Assembly: GCA_014803985.1 (NCBI GenBank)
Contig: JAAVAO010000046.1
Span: forward strand, 1-39,724
Length of the DNA: 39,724 bases
Direction of reading: 5' to 3'
Source: Treponema sp.
Lineage (GTDB): Bacteria; Spirochaetota; Spirochaetia; Treponematales; Treponemataceae
The notes beneath the pieces were generated by a model. It was given only the letters and a program-made list of their open reading frames with translations, had not been told where the DNA came from and did not search any database. Of this stretch, positions 17,138 to 24,256 are shown piece by piece. Position 1 is the stretch's first letter. Each line of letters starts with the position of its first letter. Both the position numbers and the translations under genes were made by a program.

Positions 17138-18400
17138 CTATTTTGAATTCCACTGGTTGTCAATGTTTTCAATAACTTTATCAGCCGTAATGACCTGTAG
17201 CAAATATTGCTGAGCTCCGTTTTTGCAAGCATCTTCAAATACTACAGAAGGATACTGACTGAATGCCCATGGATAAGCACCTTTTTCTGCTACAGAAACC
17301 ATCAAATCCTCATACGGTCCGCCAAGACTAGAGAATTCGCCACCTACAAATGAGTGGGTAAGTTTGTATTCAGAAACCCAAAGAGCCTTTCCTTGTTCAG
17401 AAGAAAGCCATGTCAAGAATCTCTTTGCAGCCGCTTGCTTTCTCGGATTAGACTGTGCGGAAATACCGAATGTTGAGTCAACATCTGCATAGAATTTATT
17501 CATATCTGCATCGCCATATACGGGGAATGGAATAAATCCTGCGTCAAGTCCAGGGTTGAGTTTCAGAGCGTCAACATAAGCCCAAAGTCCTTGCACCATC
17601 ATAGCCGCCTCGCCTTTTGCGAAAGACTGCTGTTGTTCTCCGCCACCCATTTCACCAGCGTTAGAGTTCATATTCTCTCTGTAAAAGTCAAGGATGCTGA
17701 ATAATTTCGCAGTGTCAACATCGCCATACGAACCATTTCCTTCTTTCATAGATGCGATGAAATCATTTGGATCAAGTTCGTTTTCTGCAAGCAATGCTGT
17801 ATGAATCATTGTGATAAAGTGTCCTGCGGACCAGTTTTCTCTAAGAAGTCCGGCAAATGGAATAACATCATTCTCTTTCAAAACACGGCAAACATTTTCA
17901 AGTTCGCGGTATGTTGTTGGAGGTTCAATGTCAAATTGCTCGAAAATTTTCTTGTTATAGATAATGCCGATTCCAGCAAAATCCATCGGGACTGCATATT
18001 GTTTGCCATTCCACGTAACAGCAGGCAATGCGCTTGGAAGAACATTCTTCATAACTTCATCGTCTGTCAAATCAAGAAGGTAGCCTTTTTCAGCATATTC
18101 CTTGATGCGCGAATAAGACTGCATTTGAATAATATCAGGCAGTTCGTTTTGTGCAGCACGAGCGGACATTGAAGCATCTGCATCGTTAGGGATAATGAGC
18201 ATCTTAATCTTGATGTCAGGATTATCTTTTACAAAAGCCTTTGTAATTCTAACAAGACCCTCTTGATTTTCCTGCTTGTAATAATAAAACTCAAGTTCTG
18301 TTTCCGATGTACTGCTAGAAGTGGTGTTTTTCTTGTTACAGCCACTAAAAATAGTTGCAATCAAAGTAATTGCAACAACCAATGCCATTGTTTTTTTCAT
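17138..18400 (-). CDS. Carbohydrate ABC transporter substrate-binding lipoprotein
   Basis: A 420-residue family 1 extracellular solute-binding protein (PF01547/PF13416). The signal peptide ends in IFSGC (Cys21), followed by a KKNTTSSSTSE linker, typical of a lipoprotein. The mature part has the family features: DIIQMQSYSRIKEYAEKG, VPMDFAGIGIIYNKKIFE, and a GEAAMMVQGLWA segment. It delivers the sugar to the MalF/MalG-like permeases encoded downstream. The neighbouring malQ makes maltodextrins the likely ligand. The ribosome binding site GGAGG lies before the ATG, and a good promoter is upstream. Confidence 0.9.
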   Translation of the reverse strand: MKKTMALVVAITLIATIFSGCNKKNTTSSSTSETELEFYYYKQENQEGLVRITKAFVKDNPDIKIKMLIIPNDADASMSARAAQNELPDIIQMQSYSRIKEYAEKGYLLDLTDDEVMKNVLPSALPAVTWNGKQYAVPMDFAGIGIIYNKKIFEQFDIEPPTTYRELENVCRVLKENDVIPFAGLLRENWSAGHFITMIHTALLAENELDPNDFIASMKEGNGSYGDVDTAKLFSILDFYRENMNSNAGEMGGGEQQQSFAKGEAAMMVQGLWAYVDALKLNPGLDAGFIPFPVYGDADMNKFYADVDSTFGISAQSNPRKQAAAKRFLTWLSSEQGKALWVSEYKLTHSFVGGEFSSLGGPYEDLMVSVAEKGAYPWAFSQYPSVVFEDACKNGAQQYLLQVITADKVIENIDNQWNSK

Positions 18401-18463
18401 TCTTTTCCTCCATATTTTAAAAACGAATAAGGTTTTTCAATATCTCCTTAAAACATTTTCTAT

Positions 18464-18492
18464 AGTTTAAAGTCAAATTTCATATTTGTCAA
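18464..18492 (-). promoter_or_regulatory. Promoter of the sugar-binding-protein gene
   Basis: On the minus strand TTGACA (18492-18487) and TAAACT (18469-18464) are separated by 17 bp and point to the gene starting at 18400, with a 5' UTR of about 55 bases that includes GGAGG. Confidence 0.6.
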
Positions 18493-18563
18493 AACAATAT
18501 TGAAAAAAGTATATTTTTTGTTTTGTCTATTTGTGTTTTCATAAAAATGCCATGTCACCGACA

Positions 18564-18676
18564 AACCAAAATGGCGAGAATTTGAATTTGTGAATGCAAT
18601 GAGTAAATAAACTCATACCGATGGAAATGACAATGTTATTTCCATGCACATTCGCAACAAAGTGTCTCGCCATTTG
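18564..18676 (-). other. Nested hairpins between malQ and the sugar-binding-protein gene
   Basis: AAATGGCGAGA near 18570 pairs with TCTCGCCATTT near 18670, closing a region that holds ATGAGT/ACTCAT and ATGGAAAT/ATTTCCAT stems, a three-way-junction-like fold. It lies just after the malQ stop, in the transcript leading to the binding-protein gene and upstream of that gene's own promoter. It may be a 3' UTR processing or termination element; no coding sequence is seen. Confidence 0.45.
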
Positions 18677-18688
18677 TGTAGTGTTTTG

Positions 18689-20287
18689 TTATGCCTCTTT
18701 TACATTTCGTCCATACAAATCAGATATAAAGGCAAGTTTTTCCGCTTTTTCTGCGGTCAAAGCACCCTCTTTTATGCGCCACCCCCAGTTTGTTCCGCCG
18801 AGTGTAGACGGAGTGTTCATCCGTGCTTCCGAACCAAGATCCAGAATGTCTTGCATCGGAATAACCGCCATATCAGCGCAAGAGGCAATCGCCGTTTCTA
18901 TCAACTTTTCACATAACTCCCCTGAGTCAGAAAGTGCACGTGCCTCTTTTTCAGTGAATGCCTTTCCAAACGCATATTCACATGCAATTTTAACAGCAGA
19001 ATCTTCGTTTGAATCCAGCCATCCCTGCATAGTGTCGTTATCGTGAGTGCCGGTATATACAACGCTGTTTTGTGGGTATCTATGAGGAAGATAGTCGTTG
19101 ACCATTCCTTTTGCCCCTGCCTCCGCAGGATCAAATGCGAACTGAAGTATTTTCATCCCGGGGAAGTTTGTTTTGTCTCTCATTTCACGCACTTCATCTG
19201 TTATGAGTCCCAAATCTTCAGCGATAATTGCAATTTTTCCAAGAGCCTTTTCAAGGACATGGAAAAGTTCAATGTTTGGACCTTTTGCCCATTTACCATT
19301 TATAGCAGTTTCATCACCGTAAGGAATTGACCAGTATGCCTCAAATCCGCGGAAGTGGTCTATTCGCACAATGTCAACAAGTTTCATCAATCGTTCGGTG
19401 CGCTTGACCCACCAAGAATAATTATCTGCTTTGATGGCGTCCCAGTCGTAAAGTGGATTGCCCCACAGTTGTCCTGTTGCACTAAAGTAATCTGGCGGAC
19501 AGCCTGCAACTTTTTTGGGAATGCCATTTTTGTCTAGTTGGAAGAATTTTTGATTCGCCCATACATCCGCGCTATCTCCCGCCACAAAAATCGGGATGTC
19601 GCCAATAATTTTAATTCCCTTTTTATTCGCATAATCTTTTATCGCAAACCATTGATTTGCAAAGAAAAATTGGATGGTTTTGATTTGCTCTATATTTTCG
19701 GTGTGATTTGCATTCCAGTTTGAAACGGCTTTTGGATCACATGCTGCCAAGTCCTTTGGCCAAAACGCGTTCCACATTTGTGCAATGCCGCTGATGCCTT
19801 TTTTGTCGGCTTCTGCATCGTAATATTGTTTTATGCTTGTAAAATTCGCATAGTTATCAAGCCATGAAGCATTGTCATTTTTAAACGCTTCATAGGCAAT
19901 TCTGTCGTTTTTGTTGCAGTTTGAAAGAAAATATGCGGCGCACTTGAAAAGAACTGGTATCTTCCACCAAACAACACTTCCAAAATCAACAGGACCGTCA
20001 GACCGTATGTAGTCAGGAGGGACGATGTCGCTTTTATCAGCCCAGCCCTTTTCTACAAGATCGTCAAGGTCAATCATCAAAGGATTGCCTGCAAATGTAG
20101 AGAATGACGCATACGGTGAATCTCCATATCCCGTAGGTCCAATAGGCAAAATCTGCCAAAGCGTTTGATGTGCAGATTCAAGCCAATCAACAAATTCATA
20201 CGCCGCTTTTCCCAGCGTACCTATACCCGGCGTTCCCGCAAATGATGTGGGATGCATTAAAATACCACTGCTTCTTGTAAATTCCAT
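18689..20287 (-). CDS. malQ: 4-alpha-glucanotransferase (amylomaltase)
   Basis: A 532-residue GH77 enzyme starting MEFTRSSG at 20287; a longer in-frame start would add 13 residues with no family similarity and lies upstream of the predicted transcription start. The catalytic triad is visible: D310 in VRIDHFRGF, E357 in AEDLG, D416 in TGTHDND. GDIPIFVAGDSADVW and NPLYDWD are conserved GH77 blocks. It transfers maltodextrin segments between acceptors and releases glucose in the cytoplasm, processing sugar imported by the downstream ABC system. The start codon has no Shine-Dalgarno sequence and lies inside a perfect palindrome. Confidence 0.95.
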   Translation of the reverse strand: MEFTRSSGILMHPTSFAGTPGIGTLGKAAYEFVDWLESAHQTLWQILPIGPTGYGDSPYASFSTFAGNPLMIDLDDLVEKGWADKSDIVPPDYIRSDGPVDFGSVVWWKIPVLFKCAAYFLSNCNKNDRIAYEAFKNDNASWLDNYANFTSIKQYYDAEADKKGISGIAQMWNAFWPKDLAACDPKAVSNWNANHTENIEQIKTIQFFFANQWFAIKDYANKKGIKIIGDIPIFVAGDSADVWANQKFFQLDKNGIPKKVAGCPPDYFSATGQLWGNPLYDWDAIKADNYSWWVKRTERLMKLVDIVRIDHFRGFEAYWSIPYGDETAINGKWAKGPNIELFHVLEKALGKIAIIAEDLGLITDEVREMRDKTNFPGMKILQFAFDPAEAGAKGMVNDYLPHRYPQNSVVYTGTHDNDTMQGWLDSNEDSAVKIACEYAFGKAFTEKEARALSDSGELCEKLIETAIASCADMAVIPMQDILDLGSEARMNTPSTLGGTNWGWRIKEGALTAEKAEKLAFISDLYGRNVKEA

Positions 20288-20323
20288 AACATATATTTTA
20301 ATATATGTTATTTTAATTGTAAA
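20286..20323 (-). promoter_or_regulatory. malQ promoter with a 26-bp perfect palindrome over -10 and start codon
   Basis: On the minus strand TTTACA (20323-20318), 17 bp, then TAAAAT (20300-20295) form a promoter whose start would fall at about 20288, one base before the ATG. A perfect palindrome spans 20286-20311 with half-site AACATATATT, covering the -10 box and the first bases of the gene. It could be a regulator operator or an RNA hairpin hiding the start codon. Confidence 0.6.
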
Positions 20324-20410
20324 CAAAAAAGCAAATTCGGCTCATACCAAGTGGAAGTCGTCAGGATAGGTTTTCTTGTGGGAATGATGTCGGTTGTTTT
20401 TTTTGTTAGG

Positions 20411-21693
20411 ATCTACAGCAGTAGAAATTTAGTATTGGTTTCAAACTACCGCGACTACCTTGAAGGCTACCCCATCTACAACAGTAGAAATTTAGTATTG
20501 GTTTCAAACTCCCACGCCGCCCAGCAAGATTAACGTATCTACAACAGTAGAAATTTTGTATTGGTTTCAAACAGCACAACAGGATATTACGAGAATAGAT
20601 CTACAACAGTAGAAATTTTGTATTGGTTTCAAACGCAACGACCATCAACAAGGGCGTGAAGATCTACAACAGTAGAAATTTTGTATTGGTTTCAAACCCG
20701 GCGTGAGATGAACATGCCACCGGCTATCTACAACAGTAGAAATTTTGTATTGGTTTCAAACGAAGAAAATATGAGATCTAAATCTATATCTACAACAGTA
20801 GAAATTTTGTATTGGTTTCAAACCATCATAGCCTTGTGAACGTTATCTAATCTACAACAGTAGAAATTTTGTATTGGTTTCAAACTAAATCAGACAACGA
20901 AACTGTACTATATCTACAACAGTAGAAATTTTGTATTGGTTTCAAACATTTCCATCTCGAATTTGTCAACCTTATCTACAACAGTAGAAATTTTGTATTG
21001 GTTTCAAACTTTCGACCCATTCTCGCAGAACTTGCATCTACAACAGTAGAAATTTTGTATTGGTTTCAAACTCGTTGTCAAACAATTCTACAATCTATCT
21101 ACAACAGTAGAAATTTTGTATTGGTTTCAAACAGTTTGACAAATGGAGCGGCGCAAGCATCTACAACAGTAGAAATTTTGTATTGGTTTCAAACGATGAG
21201 ATAAGTGATTTCACTTTTGTATCTACAACAGTAGAAATTTTGTATTGGTTTCAAACTGACTACGAGGACGCGAGGTTCAGCGGATCTACAACAGTAGAAA
21301 TTTTGTATTGGTTTCAAACAAATATGACGAACAGAACGAGGTCTGATCTACAACAGTAGAAATTTTGTATTGGTTTCAAACTGCCGCGCCCGCCTGTGCA
21401 TCGAATAATCTACAACAGTAGAAATTTTGTATTGGTTTCAAACGAACGTGAGCGTGGATTCGTTCCCGTTATCTACAACAGTAGAAATTTTGTATTGGTT
21501 TCAAACGCAAAAGGTTATTCGAAGCAGACGGCACATCTACAACAGTAGAAATTTTGTATTGGTTTCAAACATCAAGAGGAGAACAATAGGGAAAACATCT
21601 ACAACAGTAGAAATTTTGTATTGGTTTCAAACAAAGAACCAGAAGTAGAAGCAAAAAATCTACAACAGTAGAAATTTTGTATTGGTTTCAAAC
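20411..21693 (-). CRISPR. Type V-A CRISPR array, 21 repeats and 20 spacers
   Basis: Twenty-one 36-base repeats start at 20411, 20474, 20537, 20599, 20662, 20726, 20788, 20850, 20912, 20974, 21036, 21097, 21159, 21221, 21284, 21346, 21408, 21471, 21535, 21597 and 21658, with spacers of 25-28 bases. In the transcribed (minus) sense each repeat begins GTTTGAAACC and ends in AATTTCTACTGTTGTAGAT, the Cas12a crRNA handle with stem TCTAC/GTAGA. The two repeats at 20411 and 20474 carry substitutions (T to A at repeat position 21 of the plus-strand copy in both; also A to G in the loop of the first), marking this as the old, leader-distal end. The leader and cas2 are at the other end. Confidence 0.98.
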
Positions 21694-21809
21694 CCTTGGC
21701 GATGTACAACAGTACGGTTTCTTACGGTTTTTCGCAATTGATACGTAAAAAATACCAAAAATCGGTCGTTTTTCCATATAATTTTCCAGTAAGACTTGGG
21801 GTTTGCAAT
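21694..21809 (-). promoter_or_regulatory. CRISPR leader between cas2 and the array
   Basis: This 116-base AT-rich stretch lies between the cas2 stop and the first (newest) repeat. It should hold the array promoter and the integration signals for Cas1-Cas2. GTACAACAGTAC at 21704-21715 is a perfect small hairpin with the same four-base loop as the repeat stem. A convincing promoter was not picked out by eye. Confidence 0.7.
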
Positions 21810-22085
21810 TCAGCCTATGATGAAGACTTCTTTTTCTTCATTTTTGGCGTATCCGTAACAGGTCTTTTTGCAAGTTTCGGACAATTTTATTATAATGATA
21901 CTGTCCTCTTCTGTAAAGCGTTTTTCATAATTGTTTTTTATTTCCGTTTCGATGTTTTGGAGAACAGTGTCGCTGTTTTTTATTTCAAAAAGGGAATACT
22001 GAAGCCTGAATCCGAATTTTGAAAGGTATTTTGAGAATTTTGTGCGGAGTTTGTCGTCGCTTATGTCGTAACTTATCAAAAGCAT
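21810..22085 (-). CDS. cas2: CRISPR-associated Cas2
   Basis: A 91-residue protein with the ferredoxin-like Cas2 start MLLISYDISDDK, including the conserved Asp7 at the end of the first strand, and QYSLFEI in the second half. It dimerises and bridges two Cas1 dimers in the spacer-integration complex. It overlaps the end of cas1 by one base and is the last cas gene before the leader. Length and motifs are normal for the family. Confidence 0.95.
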   Translation of the reverse strand: MLLISYDISDDKLRTKFSKYLSKFGFRLQYSLFEIKNSDTVLQNIETEIKNNYEKRFTEEDSIIIIKLSETCKKTCYGYAKNEEKEVFIIG

Positions 22086-23059
22086 TATTCGCCTGCCTCA
22101 ATTTTGAATATCGGAAAATCTTTTGCAGGTTTTCCACGGACAAATGCCCGGTAATATGATTGGAAGAATATAAAGATTTCATTTTTGCGTTTTATAAATT
22201 CATCCAAAATAATTCCCACGTATTTTTTTGAGTTTTTCCACGGAAGGATAAATTGATTCTGATTTTTCCAAAAATCTTTTTCGCTCACTTGTCCGAGATT
22301 CAACGACTTTAAAATCGCCGCATCGACAATCGGGCGGAACGGCTCTTCAAGATCGCATACGAGCGACTTCCGATGAAAAAACTGCGTGTGCAAAACCCCG
22401 ACATACACGTCAAATCCGTACATTTCAAGAAGGGCGTTGATTATGTTAAAAAGAATCGTGTAGCCTATGTCCATGAGCGTGTTTATCATGTCACTTTTTA
22501 CTCTTGGCTGGCGTGCTTTCCAATCGTAATTCGCGAACATCGACTGGAAATATAACTTTGCGCTGATTCCTTCAATTCCCATTATTTCCTGCCGCGAAAG
22601 ATCTGGATTTTCTACATCCCGTTCATATTGAAAAAGGTTAGCGATTGTTTCTTTGTCTTTGTCCGTTTTCTTTCTTTTTGATTTCAAAATCATCGCCTGA
22701 TTATGAATTTTATTTGCAATGACATGCGCCGCGATTTCCGTTCCGTCGTATTCGTATTGCTTTTTTCTGAGCAGCACGTTTCCTTCGGCTTTTGCGGGTA
22801 GAATCGACATTATCCGCATGTTCACCGTCATAAACACAATGGTAAAGCCGAATTTTTTTGCACGATCCAAAAGTCCCGTGGTGAGGCAAAAATCTCCGCA
22901 GACAAAAAGTAAAAACAGACGATAGCATGTGGACTGGTGCTTTGTGTTTCCGTCTGTGTCCGAGACAATAAGATTGTCGTTTTTGAAACTGATTTTTTCG
23001 CCTTTTTCGGTAAACACGAATGCGATTTGCTTGCATTCAAAATCTTTTGTGCTCATCAT
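22085..23059 (-). CDS. cas1: CRISPR-associated Cas1 integrase
   Basis: A 324-residue protein. The metal-binding catalytic residues are visible: E163 in GIEG, H224 in VLHTQ and D236 in the CDLEEPFRPIVD block. It catalyses insertion of protospacers at the leader end of the array together with Cas2. Its start overlaps the end of cas4 by four bases (ATGA), indicating translational coupling within a cas4-cas1-cas2 operon. A second ATG a codon later (MSTKDF) is an equally possible start. Confidence 0.97.
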   Translation of the reverse strand: MMSTKDFECKQIAFVFTEKGEKISFKNDNLIVSDTDGNTKHQSTCYRLFLLFVCGDFCLTTGLLDRAKKFGFTIVFMTVNMRIMSILPAKAEGNVLLRKKQYEYDGTEIAAHVIANKIHNQAMILKSKRKKTDKDKETIANLFQYERDVENPDLSRQEIMGIEGISAKLYFQSMFANYDWKARQPRVKSDMINTLMDIGYTILFNIINALLEMYGFDVYVGVLHTQFFHRKSLVCDLEEPFRPIVDAAILKSLNLGQVSEKDFWKNQNQFILPWKNSKKYVGIILDEFIKRKNEIFIFFQSYYRAFVRGKPAKDFPIFKIEAGE

Positions 23060-23640
23060 GTCGCGTTCTCCAAAGTTTCTTTTTGCGCTAACGGGCGGTC
23101 GCAGAAATCATTGTAAATACATTGTCGGCATTTTTCGGCGTTGCTGGGAACAAAGGAATCCACGTTCATATCCTGCATTTCTTTGTTCACGACTTTAAAT
23201 TTTTCAAGCATAGGTGCATCGTTTTCGGGAAGCGGAACAGGATACACTTTGTTGTCGTCGCTTGAATAAAGCCGAATGCCGTGTACTGAAAATCCCATTT
23301 CGCGGAGACAGAAACATTGTGCATAAAGCTGAAAGATGTAGCCGTCGTAAATCTTTTTTATGTGTTTTTTTCGCTCCGTCAAAATTCCTTTTTCCGTGTC
23401 GAACGTGTCAATTTTTCCGCACAGTTTGTATTCATCGGAAAACACGTCAATTCCCTGCAAAATATTTTTGTGCGTCGAATATCTGTGTTCGTCAATCGCC
23501 TGATGAGCCGCCTTTCCGTCAAGTTGCGCCTTGCCATAATAAAGATTTTCGGAAAGTTCGCCGTAGAGTTGATGATAATAAATCGAAAGCGGACAGAAAA
23601 TGAAGTCGTTTAGATAGCTTATTTTAAGATAAAGTTCCAT
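23056..23640 (-). CDS. cas4: CRISPR-associated Cas4 nuclease
   Basis: A 194-residue RecB-like exonuclease with an iron-sulfur cluster. The four cluster cysteines are C16, C171, C174 and C180, and the nuclease core is H46, D78 (GKID), E89 and K91 (LTERKK). Cas4 trims prespacers and helps select those next to a proper PAM, which for Cas12a systems is T-rich. It opens the adaptation operon; a toxin gene ends 58 bases upstream. Confidence 0.95.
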   Translation of the reverse strand: MELYLKISYLNDFIFCPLSIYYHQLYGELSENLYYGKAQLDGKAAHQAIDEHRYSTHKNILQGIDVFSDEYKLCGKIDTFDTEKGILTERKKHIKKIYDGYIFQLYAQCFCLREMGFSVHGIRLYSSDDNKVYPVPLPENDAPMLEKFKVVNKEMQDMNVDSFVPSNAEKCRQCIYNDFCDRPLAQKETLENAT

Positions 23641-23698
23641 AGGTTAAATTTTGCATTCCTATTATTTATTCGGCTTGTCGTTTTTTCACAAATTGTCC

Positions 23699-23959
23699 TT
23701 ATTCATAATGCGTCCACATGCGCAGCACTTGAACGGTTTTTTCGCTTTCGTAGACTTTGTAAACAAGTCGATGTTGTATATTGATTCTCCGCGAATAAAA
23801 ACCGGATAAATCTCCGACAAGTTTTTCGTAAGGCGGCGGATTCTGAAAAAGATCTGCGGAAAGAATTGCAAGCAATTCCGTAACTTTGCTTTTCAGATCG
23901 CACTCTCTTATTTTCCTTGAGTCCTTAACCGCTTGCTTTGCGTAAACAATTTTCCACAT
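23699..23959 (-). CDS. YoeB-like mRNA interferase toxin
   Basis: An 86-residue toxin of the Txe/YoeB family in the RelE superfamily. The residues matching the YoeB active site are present: E45, R64, H84 and Y85, with the family's C-terminal Trp-Thr-His-Tyr end. Such toxins bind the ribosomal A site and cleave mRNA when freed from antitoxin. The ATG follows the antitoxin stop codon directly with no gap. The pair sits between cas12a and cas4 in the same orientation, so it is embedded in the CRISPR locus. Confidence 0.92.
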   Translation of the reverse strand: MWKIVYAKQAVKDSRKIRECDLKSKVTELLAILSADLFQNPPPYEKLVGDLSGFYSRRINIQHRLVYKVYESEKTVQVLRMWTHYE

Positions 23960-24202
23960 CTACCAATCCAGTTTATCTGCACATTCAGACAAAGGCTCTT
24001 TCGCACCTTCGATAATACTTTCTTTCATTTTACGAATAGAAGAAAGGTAAAGCGTTTCCTGAATGGCATTCCAGTCCGATTCCGAAACGAGAACGGCGTT
24101 GTTTCTTTTTCCGGAAATGATGACAGGGATGTGAGAATCGCTTGTTTCATCAATAAGTTTGTAAAGACTTGCCCTTGCCGCGCTTGCCGTTAATACAGCC
24201 AT
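23960..24202 (-). CDS. Phd/YefM-family antitoxin
   Basis: An 80-residue antitoxin starting MAVLTASAAR, typical of the Phd/YefM family, with HIPVIISGKRNNAVLVSESDWNAIQETLYL as its dimerisation core (read at 24146 downwards). The ATG at 24202 was preferred over a GTG two codons upstream because AGGAGG lies five bases before it. It neutralises the adjacent YoeB-like toxin and normally represses the pair by binding an operator upstream. Confidence 0.92.
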   Translation of the reverse strand: MAVLTASAARASLYKLIDETSDSHIPVIISGKRNNAVLVSESDWNAIQETLYLSSIRKMKESIIEGAKEPLSECADKLDW

Positions 24203-24219
24203 AGACACCTCCTGTTTAT

Positions 24220-24248
24220 AGCGTACGATATGTCGTATGAAAAGTCAA
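24220..24248 (-). promoter_or_regulatory. Candidate promoter and operator of the toxin-antitoxin pair
   Basis: On the minus strand TTGACT (24248-24243), 17 bp, TACGCT (24225-24220) lie between the end of cas12a and the antitoxin. The inverted repeat TACGA-4-TCGTA (24224-24237) lies between the boxes and is a plausible antitoxin operator. The implied start is very close to the ribosome binding site, so the exact -10 is uncertain. Confidence 0.45.
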
Positions 24249-24256
24249 GGAATGAG

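Noticed and set aside
20351..21648. Plus-strand open frames through the CRISPR array with repeated TTVEILYWFQT peptides.
   Set aside because: They are only translations of the CRISPR repeats and have no ribosome binding site.
20411..21693. Self-targeting spacers matching genes inside this window.
   Set aside because: No match was noticed by eye, but a real search on both strands was not possible, so nothing is claimed.
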